Shown piece by piece: positions 53,656 through 64,000 of a DNA stretch of 64,000 nucleotides. Made by a program: the position numbers and the translations under genes. Location: positions 1,550,001 to 1,614,000 of the forward strand of contig JBAJFE010000060.1 in NCBI GenBank assembly GCA_037903355.1, given 5' to 3'. Each line of letters begins with the position of its first letter. The stretch's first letter is position 1. Origin of the DNA: Trichuris trichiura (Eukaryota > Nematoda > Enoplea > Trichinellida > Trichuridae). The notes under the pieces are model-generated. The model did not search any database. It was given only the letters and a program-made list of their open reading frames with translations, and was not told the origin of the DNA.

Positions 53656-55480
53656 CCGACCATTCGTCGATACCGTGATGTATGATCGGTGTGTAAGCAG
53701 TCTGCCGGAGGAAAAGCTGCCCAGCCGACGTGCCATAATCATCTTATCAAGATTTACGTCACTATTGTCCTTAGCTTATGGAAAACGTGCGAATTTAAAA
53801 TTGAGGACGACAACGTGCACGTGACATGATGCTCTTTGTTGGGTCAATAATGATCCGGTTCGGTTTTCGCGGACTCTTGGCGAACAATTGTTGTTGTTGT
53901 TCAACATGCCAGCCTGCTGTTCCATTGCCATATGCGCATATCGAACTCTAAATAGCGCTGGAAGTTCCAAGAAGCTTTAAGGGAGCACGCTTTACCCTTA
54001 GATACATTTCTTTGACTTTCCGCTCCGCAATGAGTTGCGATACGTTTGATCCTTTGTCCCACACGATGCCTTAGTAAAAAAAAATTGTTTTTCTCTTCGA
54101 CTATCGAAGTTTTCCTATTGCAAAACCTGTCAAGTCACTTTGGAGCATGATGGCAGCCAGCAACCTTGCTGCGATGTTAGCTATGCCATATTTTTAGCTA
54201 AATAACAGTCCCACGGCTGCGGAGCAACGTGTAGTGGCTTGTTGGTTTTATTTGTCAAAAAGTTTTTTGTCAGTTTGGCTTTAATGTTCCAAAAAAGGAG
54301 GTAAAAAGCATTAACTAGAAAAAGGTAAGGAAAATGCTAATATTCCATCGTCTGAAAACCCCTTATGCGAATTGCAAACCGCCAGTGCAAACATACTGCT
54401 TCAACTTTCTAGAGGGTCTCGTTGATAATGTCTTTAGTCAAGTCATACTGTTAGTCTACTGCCTATCCTGTTCTGTCTTTAATTTAGGCTATGCCTAAAT
54501 TTAAGGCATAAATTTTGGCTCATTTTTAGTTAAGAGCAAAACAAGATAGCCGCTATGCTCAGTAGTAGGAGAAAGGCACCATGGCTGCAGACTTGACAGA
54601 AAGGAACCTGCATTTCTCAAACGGTCATGCGCATAGCCGACAACTTCGTTTTCTGGTTTTAAACTTCAAACTTTTACTTTAAACTATTAGTTCTTGTTTG
54701 TAAATACTTCATTTCGAGCCTATTTCTTTAAACTGTTAGATTATCAGCTTAAAATGTTGACTATGGGCAATTGGTACCTAAGCATCAATACTTCACTTTA
54801 AATTTTGAGTTTGTTACTTCAAACTGCCTTGAATTATCAAGTTATATTTAATAATTGGATTTAGTTATTGCAATATGCTGTTAACAATTATCACTTAGCA
54901 CGGGTAGCATGAAGTCTTCGCGTAATTCGTCCATTTAATGGAAGACTAAGAAAACATTTAGTTAAGGTCCTGGGCTTTCTGTAGTCCGCTATTCTCTTTA
55001 ATGCAAACACATGCGTCTATTGAGAGAAGTCTGATGTGTAATTAGCGCGATTTGTTCATCCTTATGCAGTTATGAAATTCTGTATAGCCGCACGGAAAGT
55101 TGCACTGTCGTGGTAACCAATCCGATTTTAAACCCCTTAATTCTAAGTGTCAAGTTTTTATCTTCAGCGTTCAGTTTGTCGCTCTAAACTACCAAATTCT
55201 GACCTTAAAAGGCTAGCTTTTAACTGTTGGATCCTGAGCATCAAGTTCTGTGACTTTGAATTTGCCATCCTACAAGCAGCTTTTAAAAGCCTTGTAGTTA
55301 TCGCGTATATTTAAATTTTTCAACTGCCTTAACGGAAATATGCTCACGCTCTAAAGGCGCACTACTGCGGCCGTTAGGAAACAGGTTTTGAAATGATAGA
55401 CAAAACGCAATCTGTTGTGCTTCTGACTATGATACTTGATTTTCTTTTAGTCTTAAAGCTTTTAGGTTTTTTCTCGCCGC
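53656..55480. other. intergenic between ZSWIM and CMC1
   Basis: No gene. A TTAGGC-like hairpin repeat with the end string GAAAGGAACCTGCATTT lies at about 54470-54620. The rest has many short AAACT/TTTAAACT strings but no clear tandem structure. Confidence 0.5.
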
Positions 55481-56268
55481 ATGATGGATTCGTCGTCAGA
55501 GAAGTCAAGAGTGCATGTTGAAAAGACTGTGCTTCCCGCCTCGCTGAGTTAGTAAAAAGTGCACCTTCTATTTTTCCATTTTCGCCGGCATGCAGTTTTA
55601 CAGATGATCCAAATGACTTGTCGTTACGTCACGTTGAACGTGACGTAGTTATTCCGAACCGAGTAAGAGATCGTGTGAAAAAGGAAAAGTGCTCAGCCGA
55701 GTACGCTCAGTTGGACAAATGTATGAGTCAATTCGGCATGTCGCGAATTTGGCGTTGCTACAAAACGAGGGATACGTTGAATACGTGTCTGTTGAGTTGG
55801 TATGCGTAAAGGATGTGATTTTCAGTGTTCGCTTAATGCAAGCTTTTTACGCATAGATTTTATGTACAAACCTTTTTTACTTTCCAATTCTTTCCTTCTT
55901 TAAAAGTTGGTATAAATCGTATGCAAATTTCTTTAGCTTAAAAATGTGATATTTGAATTTCGACAACTTGCAGCTCGTTCGAAGAAATCCAATTTTTAAT
56001 GAAAATGTATTTATTCGTTCAAGCTGTGAGTGGTTTCCGTACTCGCCTTAATTTTTTGCCTTTTACTTTTTGTCAATGTCTCAACCGTCGTAAGCTCTTT
56101 TATAGGTACTATGATCCAGATTTCGTGCAAGAATGTACCGTTGAATATTTGGAAGATCGATCGGAGTATCGTCGTACCGGCCGAATGTCCGAGCGCCTAC
56201 GCAAGCAGATGGGCGCTGAAGCCTTTGAAAAAATAGAAAAAACCAAGGCACGTGCAAGAAAGAAATAG
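55481..56268 (+). CDS. cmc1: CMC1-like twin CX9C mitochondrial protein (COX assembly)
   Basis: Three exons: 55481-55503, 55596-55799 and 56106-56268, about 129 residues. Two CX9C motifs are exact: C-SAEYAQLDK-C and C-YKTRDTLNT-C. The order RHVERDVVIPNRVRDRVKKE, then the two motifs, then LLSWYYDPDFVQECTVEYL, then a basic tail matches CMC1, where the human protein has about 106 residues. Twin CX9C proteins are imported and oxidised in the mitochondrial intermembrane space by MIA40; CMC1 stabilises COX1 and supports copper delivery during complex IV assembly. Exons 2 and 3 are secure. The 23-nt first exon with the ATG is the best in-phase choice but rests on a weak donor (GTCAAG). An AATAAA follows at about 56399. 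Confidence 0.85.
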
Positions 56269-57158
56269 TTTAATAATTCGGGTTATATTTCAACAATTTG
56301 TCTGCGTAAAAAAGTCAGCGTTGTTGCGGAAGCGTTACTGCGATTGCAGTTTTTGTTTTATTTTTACTGGTTATAGTAGCTTAATTGAAATGTAACAAAA
56401 TAAAATTCATTTACAACAGTTAATTAAAAAATAAACGAAAGTTGGCCAGTTGCAGAAGTTTAAGGCTTCTTTAAAAAAGTGATGTTCAGGTACGTCGACT
56501 GTAACGAACGAAAGTTGCATATCTACATTCGACAGAATTGCCCGAACGGCTAAATATGTCTGCAGAAGGTTTCCTCGATAAATACGCGCTGAATTTGATT
56601 ATATTTTTTCCTTTGAGCGATCAGTCTTTGGGAAAAAGATTTTTGAACTGATATTAAAGGTAGAATGAAATGTCGATAGTGTGAACTAGGAAAAAAAGTA
56701 AAAATTAGCTTATATCAATATAAACAGTTGAATGGTTAAAATAGATATCCCAGTTCGTGCTATAGCTTAAGAAAAGCAAATTCCAAAGTCCCTGGAACAT
56801 ATTCATTTGAAACTTTTAACTGGCGGCATTTTGTCATGTAAGAAATAAAATTTTCTCTAAAACTGACTTTTACTATACAAAAAAACTTGTAGTTTTCAAA
56901 GCGGTGCTTTCTTTGCCCTGAAGACACTGCTTTAAGCCTTTATAGACGCGAAAAAGCGAACAGACGCAGAGTTTAGATTTTAATATTTTGATAGTGTAGC
57001 AGGACCGTAAGAGCTTTACTCAGCAGTTTATTTCCACACGGCAGTCAGAATACAATGAACGACAGTTCTAAGTACTCGATAGATAGGTATATGCCCTACG
57101 GTATCCTTTTCTGATGCTTAAGTAACAAGGGCGGTCGCGCCCGCTACAATAGCAAATA
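56269..57158. other. intergenic between CMC1 and the Tigger element
   Basis: AT-rich, with only a polyadenylation signal for CMC1 (AATAAA at 56399-56404) recognised. No other gene or repeat was seen. Confidence 0.5.
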
Positions 57159-59792
57159 CAGCCGGCCCTCGTTATCCGCGGATTCTATACAACGCGGATT
57201 GTCCAGCGTGAAATAGTGACGTCATCTTTTCACAGAGACATGCACACCGCTGGCTGGCAGTATAATTGCACTAGTGTCGTTGCATGCCTGTGCAGCAGTG
57301 TGATCATCTGCGCGTTCGCGAAAGACTTTCTCTGCCCACAGTGCTCTCTTACCGTGCACAATGCTAATGAGGCCTTGTCATTTTTCTGACTGCTCATTAT
57401 TGCTTCGTGCGCGTTGTCGAGGCCGCGCGCTGTGCGCAAATATCAGTTTCCCTGCAGCGTGGTAGGTCTGAACTTTCGCGTCGTGTAACTGGTGTCGCAT
57501 AGGAGGATGGCTCACAGAAGGCAACTAAATGAACAGAGCGGTTCCTCTAGGGCTAAGAGACAACGTAGCGTCCTTACCCTTCATGAGAAAGTAAAAGTCC
57601 CAGATCTTTTGAAAAGCGGATTGTCATGTGCCGAACTGGGCCGCAAGATTGGGAAGAATGAATCCAGCATTCGTACGATAAAGCAGCAGGAAGCTGAGAT
57701 TCGAAGAAGCGTGCATCCCGACCCTTCACTGGCGAAAAGAGCTGCTGTAGTTCCCAACAAAGTCTTCCTGAAGGCCGAGAAAGCGCTAAGCGTTTGGATA
57801 GAGGACATGTCGCGGAAGCATGTCCCTGTCGACGGGAAAGTTATTCGGGAGAAAGCGCTGAGCTTATATGAGCACTTCTCTGGCTCGGTTGCAGAGAACG
57901 AGAGAAAAGGGTTTACTGCTAGCAAAAATGGCTAGCCAAATACGTGAAGCGCTTCAACCTCAAGAACTTAAAGATCACTGGATTAGCGGCATCGGCTGAT
58001 TTCGTAGCTGCCTCGACATTCCCGGAAGAATTCAAAGAGATAGTGGACCAAAAGGGATATCTCCCAGAACAAATCTTCAATTGTGACGAGACGGCATTAT
58101 TCTAGAAGCAAATGCCAAAGCGCACGTACATCCACAAGAGCGCAAAGCAAACCCCGGGATTCAAGCCACTAAAAGATCGACTCACTCTTGTGCTCTGTGG
58201 CAACGCTGCGGGACACATGATAAAGCCCGGCGTTGTCTACCGGACTCGTAATCCTCGGTCGCTCAGAAACAAGAACAAGGATCGCCTGCCGGTCTTCTGG
58301 CAGCACAACAAGAAGGAGTGGATGACGGTTATCCTTTTTACGGAGTAGTTTAACCAATGCTTCATTCCCGAAGCGAAAAAGTACCTGGAAAGCAAGGGGA
58401 TGGCTTTCAAGGTCCTCCTCGTAATTGATAACGCCCCCGATCACCCGCAATCTCTTTGCTTCGCTAATGAGAACGTCGAGGTGAACTTTTTGCCCGCTAA
58501 CTCGACATCACTACTACAGCCACTGGATCAGGGCGTCATAAGATGCGTTAAGGCTACTTATACTCGTCTCGTATTTCGAAAGCTTCGTGATACCCTCCAC
58601 GCTAATGCTGATTGCGATCTTACCGGCCTGTGGAAGCGTTTCCCAATTGCAGACGCTATCGCCCTCATTGTGGAGGCAGTACACGAGATAAAGCCTAGAA
58701 CAGTCAGTGGTTGCTGGAAGCGTTTGTGGAGAGACGCAGTCAGTGAATGCGAGGACTTAGGGGCCATCGATGAGGAGGTTATGGGCATAATGAATATTGC
58801 CAAGGAGTTGGGAGGTGAGGGTTTCTCCGACATGATAGAAGACGATATCAGAGAGCAAATAGAACATTGTGAAGAACCCTTTACCAACAAGGAACTCGAA
58901 GAACTGATGCAATCACCTACGGCCAGTGACCACGACGTTATGGAAGATACAGAAACTCCAACACCCTCGGATTAGACGCTGCAAAAGCTGGCCACGATTT
59001 TCCGGCAAGCGCAGGTCCTAAAGGATATGATTGTTGAATATGATCCATCCATGGAACGTGGCATCATCGTTACACGAGCAATAACGGCTTCTTTGAAACC
59101 GCTACAGGATTTATTCGATGAAACGAAGAAAAGGGAGAAACAGCTCCCTATAACAATGTTTTTAAATAAAGCTCCGGCAGCTGCGGAGCCTATCATTTTA
59201 AGGCGGGAAGTTTCGCTACCAACAAGTTCAAGCAATCCTAGCGCTGTCCGGTCTCCAGGGGATCTGCACCCACCTACAGAAAGTGGGTGAATTGTCTGAT
59301 TCCTGATGCGCCAAACATTTCTGCCCTTAAACGTTTTGCTCTATGTGAATGTGTTCCATGTGATGTTCAGTATTTCTGCTTAAGTTGGCCTGTGCATTTT
59401 ATATTTCCCCTCCTCTGTACCCATTCCGCGCACTAGTACATCGCTTAGCTCATTAAAGCAAGGTAATTCCAAAGCGTTTAAAGAAAGATCATTCTACTTT
59501 CGTCCTTTCTTGTATGTAATGGCCTGGATTCTGATGGCTGGCCCCATTGGACAGGCGCAGTCTCATTGATGTCCTTATATCGTAGCTAGATTCTGCAGTA
59601 TCAAGCTTCGAAGGATCACTAGGTATGATAACCGTTCCGGAAAGAATTCAAGGGGATAGGATGAAGTACGCGGCTGGAATACAAGCTATTTGGCCACTTT
59701 CATAGGGTATCCTATACAACGCGGAATTCGTTTTACGCGGTGTGACGCTCATAATTCGGGACGAATTAACCGCGGATAACGAGGGCCGACTG
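57159..59792 (+). mobile_element. complete but decayed Tigger-like DNA transposon
   Basis: The left end reads CAGCCGGCCCTCGTTATCCG and the right end is the reverse complement of CAGTCGGCCCTCGTTATCCG. TA flanks both ends (57157-57158 and 59793-59794). Length 2634 bp. It belongs to the same family as the fragment at 1-618. The right end lies 150 bp upstream of the MRPL15 start codon, so the element may overlap or displace that gene's upstream region. Confidence 0.92.
57507..58975 (+). pseudogene. Tigger-like transposase, broken by a frameshift and two nonsense codons
   Basis: The first frame runs from the ATG at 57507 to 57935 and holds the CENP-B-type helix-turn-helix and second DNA-binding domain. 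A frameshift near 57925 moves the reading into another frame. Catalytic-domain coding then continues with NCDET, interrupted by TAG at 58103-58105 and again by TAG at 58346-58348. The last part (58349-58975) carries VIDNAPDH and QPLDQG. Both stops replace codons where tryptophan is likely. The aspartate triad is otherwise visible. An acidic tail and a further open segment to about 59290 follow. The pseudogene is inactive. Confidence 0.9.
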
Positions 59793-59942
59793 TAATTATA
59801 CTTTTTGAACAATGACGTCGTACGTTATAAAAAAAGATTCTCTAAAAAAAGTTCAGGTTACGGTACTTTATTCTGTTTGCAGGTACGCTTCCAACTACAG
59901 TTTCGAAACATCCCGCTAACGAAGGTGGTTTTACGCTGAAAA

Positions 59943-61246
59943 ATGTCTTCTGGTGGTCCAATCAAGTCCTTGACTGAAAGGGCTATCGAAATGGTAAAAA
60001 GATCGCCAAGAATCAATCTGAGTAATCTGAAAGATAATCCCGGCGCTAGAACAGAGGTCAGTGCGAGTGCTCTGCACGGTTTTGCTCAATATTTCCTAGC
60101 GTTTCTTGCATTCCTAAGTTTTTCATTGCATTCAGGGTCGTAGAGTTCGAGCTAAGCACAATAAAGCTGGACAGAGTCACAAGGAGCTTCAGGTTGCCGC
60201 CAAGCCGCCCCTTGGTTGGATATACGGCGACTTCTATCGGCCGTGGACTCGCATTTGGTCAGGCGAACCGTACAATACAAGAGCGCAGTAAAGTTTTTGA
60301 CATTTTCTTACGGTTTGTCGAAAACTTACGGTTCTGTTAAGTATTCGTCGTGAGTATCCTCCGCTTAGTCTTTTGGAACTTCAACGTTTAATTGACCTTG
60401 GTTGGATCGACGTAACCGAACCAATAGATTTAACCACCCTTTGCAATACTATGCAATACAGGTGCGACCCAATGCGACGACAGTTTGGCGTCCAACTCAC
60501 TGAGGAAGTACGCGCGCAACAAAGTCGATAAGATCGTTGATTTTGAAGTAAATATTTTTCTTAACCAATATTTCATTCTTTACTGCTTCAGGGGGCGGAC
60601 TGCTTCGTCGCAAGAGTCAATATTGAAGTTCAGTGGGCGAACGAAGTGACCATTGCCGCCGTTGAACGAAACGGCGGAGTGATCACGACAGCCTACTACG
60701 ATCCAATATCGCTTGTCGCGCTGACAAACCCGTTGAAATTTTTTGAAAAAGGCGAACCCATTCCGAAAAGAGGATTTCCGCCTTTTGAACTCATGAAATA
60801 CTACCGTGGTAATTTATTTGCTTGGAACCAACTTTTTTAAAGTTCAATTTCTTCCGTAGAAAAATATTTCGTTTTTTATTTTCGTTTAAACGTTAGAAAT
60901 TTCTTTTTAACGTCAATTGTCGTTTTCCTGCTACAGTATAAAGTATGCGCAGGTTGCCCAAAGTTCAACCTCGAGTTTTTTTGATATTTTAATTTGTTTA
61001 GACGCAAAAAATCGTGGTTATTTGGCTGATCCGAAAGTAATTCGTTTGGAACGTATCGAAAGTGGTCAAAAGTTTGGCTACGAGCCGCCCGACGCGGATA
61101 GCGTTGACCAAGACCCGCTGTTGTCAATGCGCAAGGATCCTTTGCAAATTTTTTTTGGTCTTCAGCCCGGTTGGGTGGTCAATCTGCGCGACAAGGTAGT
61201 GCTGAAACCGACCGATCCAACGCTGCTTAGCTACTACAGCTCGTAA
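59943..61246 (+). CDS. mrpl15: mitochondrial large-subunit ribosomal protein L15 (uL15m)
   Basis: Five exons: 59943-60056, 60136-60287, 60342-60507, 60592-60808, 61002-61246, 297 residues, against 296 in the human protein. Family blocks are seen in order: PRINLSNLKDNPG at the N-terminus; RREYPPLSLLELQRLIDLGW; MRRQFGVQLTEEGAD; VNIEVQWANEVTIAAVERNG; ITTAYYDP; PIPKRGFPP; DAKNRGYLADP; and a C-terminus ending KDPLQIFFGLQPGWVVNL with KPTDP near the end. The protein is a structural component of the mitochondrial ribosome large subunit. Introns are 54-193 bp with standard GT-AG sites. The upstream Tigger element ends 150 bp before the start codon. Confidence 0.95.
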
Positions 61247-64000
61247 GGCGAGTAAACTCTCCGTTCCGTTCGTTTGGCGTTTGGTTAGTTTAAAGCGGTC
61301 GTCCAACTTTTGTTACGTAGTTTTTGTTGCTCCGCCCGGGTTGGTTTTGTTTTCCGCCATCATGAATCACGTAATCTTGGTCGGAATCTCGCGCGCGTTA
61401 CCATTGACGCAAATGATTTATTTTGTAGGCCATCGGGTCATGTTCGCGCAACGATCCGATATATCGGTTGAGCCGGCAGCGTTTGGTTCATTCAAAAATT
61501 TCCGCCGCTTTGGCTTTTGCCTTGATTTGTGTCACCCAAAAGGTCACCCAAAGCCATTTGCCTTAACTTAAAAGGGTACACGCGCACACAGTTCACTGAA
61601 TCTTCCGGTTCTTTTAGCGCGGCAGGGCTCTCCCAAAAGGTTGTTGAAACTTCTGTCGATAAATTAAAACTTCTTTTTCTTCCACGACGCGTAAAAGCCT
61701 CAGAAAAAAACAGCTTCGCTATAGTTAGCGTAAAGTTAACTTTTTCTCATTTCCCGATGAAATCATGTAAAAATTGACACTGTAACCTTTGCGGGAGAAA
61801 AACACAAATTCCAAAAGCGCGTCTACGAGATATGTTGCCAAATTCCTATGGGGAGCGACGGGACGAAACCGTTTTGCCTTAAGGGTGTTCGAAGCGCGGT
61901 CACTTTTTATTTTTTAAAGAGGCGCGAAGGAGTTGTTGTTGACCGGGCATACATTGCTGATACTTTTAAGCGGACCAATTGCGTCAACAGTCGAATCGTT
62001 GTTGGTGAGAAGGTCTGCTCAACGAAAGTGTGACTGAGAGAAAAAAAAGTATGCTCTTCTTCCTGAGTCGTTGCACCGATTATCCGCGACTGGCTAACCG
62101 TTGTGTCCATCGGTGGACGGTGGCAGTTGCTGTATCGTCTCATCGGACGGTGTTGTACTTTGAGGTGTAGTGTGTACTGTTGTTTCGGTCGCCGTATAAC
62201 CGGAAGGTCCCTAAAAAAAACTTTTTTTTATATATACATGCTTTTTTTAAAGCAATGGCTGACTTTAACACTAAAGGTTGCTTAAAGGTAGTTGCAATGT
62301 TTTTAAAACAAATAATTGATAGCATTGTGCATAATCTAAGTTGGACGAAAGGAAATAAGTTGTAGGGAAAGGTCGGCGCCACTTTGATGCGGTTGTCGAA
62401 CACACGTTATCTTGCTAATTTGGGCTAAGGCTTAGGACCAATGATTAGAACTTTGTCGCATCTACGTAGTGTGGCCACTTGTTTGAACAGTAGCGCCCGA
62501 AGGAGTTTAACCTGTCGCTTTTTATGATAAAGTACAAAGGGCCACAGGCCGTGGTCGTCGGCGCTTGGCGATAAAAACGAAAAAGCCTACACATTGCTTG
62601 GTCGGTCGCCGATGGTCGGCATGATTTACGGTGCGCGCTGATCAAACATCCTCCTCCTTTGTTTGGACATATTAGCGATAAAGCCGAGCTAAAATAAAGA
62701 ATCACCCCTCAACTGCCAAAAAAATTGACTTCTTCCGCGGTCTAACCAATCAACGCAACGTCATGTCGTAAAGAAAAAAAGTGCCTTCGAAATATCAAAA
62801 AAAGAGAGAACTACCCAAAGCGTAGGACAACCGTTAAAAAGGCTGAAGCAAAGTTGTCAAAGAGCAAAAACGCTTATTTACGACCGACCCTTTTTCATTT
62901 TAAGGGCTGTGGTTACAATAGTGACAAAAAGTGGGACCACTTTGCCGCCATTGCTAAAAGATTGCTTCTTTCGACGCAATGGAGCTGGCAACGATAACAC
63001 CGTTCGATGTAATGCTTACTTGAAGTGTATTTTCCGTAGTTAGGCCAAACGTGACTTAGGCGCGTCACGTTTGCTTACAAACTGTACAGCGAAGGTACCT
63101 TAAGGAAAAAGAGTCAAAACACCAATCTTACTTCTTCGGGAAACGAAGCTGACACAACTGAGTAGCTAGAAATCATTTCCGGGCATTTTCGGCTTTAGTT
63201 TATTTTTCAATACGTCCTAATGGCCACCAAGCGTACAAATGCTCCTTTGAAATACATTGAAATCGTAGGTGACATATTCAGTATGTTGTACTCTCTCAAG
63301 GTTAGACGCGACGTAGTTAAGTCGCGATTTCGAACAATGGGGAGGACACCTGGTGCTTTTTGATGGGCAAAAAATAAACGACGCATCAATGGTGAAAAGA
63401 TAGACATAGTCGAGCTTAGCAGTACGCGACGGACGCGTATTTATCTCTGATCTTAAATTTGACGCCCCAATATTGAATAGGCGGCAAGATGGTATACCTC
63501 TCTATTCGTCCTGAATATAATAGACAGTATTTTTTTTGTTTTTCATATTATGCACGTCATTGAAGTGAATCTGTAAAAGTCAGCATGACTATCGTCAAGT
63601 CAATGTGACCTCGTGCTGCCAAGTGACTATTGTCAGCTGAAAAAGAGAGAGAGAGAGAGAGAGGATAGCCGTGGGCGTACAAAGCTTAGGCTTTGCATCT
63701 CGTCTGGATGACGAACGACCGACAGGCGAACGTGCGCCTTGCGACGACCAATCTGGTTTGCCTATGGTGTGACCGCAGCCCTGGTGACACACACTGCTTT
63801 GGAAGCGTAGAAGCGTTAAGGGCGCGACCTACGCGTTTGTCATTCCAACGCCGTACGGGCAGGCACAAATACACAAGACATGACCGACTATGATACTGTT
63901 CGTTTCTCTGTCGCCTATATGTTTCTCAATTTGACCTTACAACTTTAAGAGGGCGTAAGGCGTTGGGTACTTTTTTCTTGCTCTGCCTCTCTCTCTCTCC
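61247..64000. other. 3' flank of MRPL15, no further gene supported
   Basis: An open frame at 61364-61571 (plus) and several others of 60-90 codons have no splice partners or known domains. A (GA)n tract lies at 63644-63663 and a (CT)n tract ends the window (63986-64000). An interstitial GGGCTAAGGCTTAGG tract lies near 62422-62436. Confidence 0.5.
63644..63663. repeat. (GA)n microsatellite
   Basis: About ten GA units on the plus strand. A matching CT-rich run ends the window at 63986-64000. Confidence 0.9.

Noticed and set aside
61364..61571. 69-codon plus-strand frame after MRPL15
   Set aside because: No known domain or splice support; probably 3' flanking noise.

Overview
The window is nuclear DNA of an invertebrate animal. 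It most resembles an enoplean (Trichuris-like) nematode. The reasons are very short introns (mostly 47-63 bp, GT-AG, T-rich acceptors), many interstitial copies of the nematode telomere hexamer TTAGGC, moderate GC content, and a dense load of pogo/Tigger, hAT-like and hairpin repeats. The species assignment is an inference; no database search was run.

Five genes are identified with confidence, with exon models whose reading phases agree throughout. They are TCF25/NULP1 (+, 7553-12329, 12 exons); a KANK/VAB-19 protein (-, 12730-20510, 10 exons) convergent with TCF25; a ZSWIM4/5/6-type SWIM zinc-finger protein (+, 45518-53655, 14 exons with a 4.1 kb first intron); CMC1, a twin-CX9C mitochondrial protein (+, 55481-56268); and mitochondrial ribosomal protein L15 (+, 59943-61246). 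A sixth gene, a receptor tyrosine kinase with fibronectin-III-like ectodomain exons (-, 30167-34272), is secure for its kinase half. Its 5' end is open, and two exons at 38506-38776 encoding a signal peptide and a Cys-rich stretch may be its start. A probable small gene (-, 4804-5214) and an orphan ORF (+, 25611-25844) are weaker.

Mobile DNA fills most of the rest. There are three pogo/Tigger-class elements: a fragment at 1-618, a nearly intact element at 1141-3459, and a decayed complete element at 57159-59792 with TA duplications, ending 150 bp upstream of MRPL15. There is a non-autonomous hAT-like element (39192-40213, 8-bp duplication), a family of roughly 300-bp MITE hairpins carrying TTAGGC arrays (3546-3851, 42960-43256, 48158-48463), and several foldback elements.

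The most interesting signal is a dispersed motif found nine times in both orientations. Its form is CTGANGA, then a short hairpin, then GAAA, usually followed by GCTC, and it often sits in the loop of a foldback or in facing pairs. It matches the layout of a minimal type-I hammerhead ribozyme core, of the kind known from Penelope-like elements and retrozymes, except for one extra base before stem II. It suggests a family of hammerhead-bearing hairpin retroelement relics that has spread into the introns of TCF25 and the ZSWIM gene and into the hAT-like element.

The intergenic stretches 20.6-25.5 kb, 25.9-30.1 kb, 40.2-45.5 kb and 61.3-64.0 kb hold no gene that can be supported.
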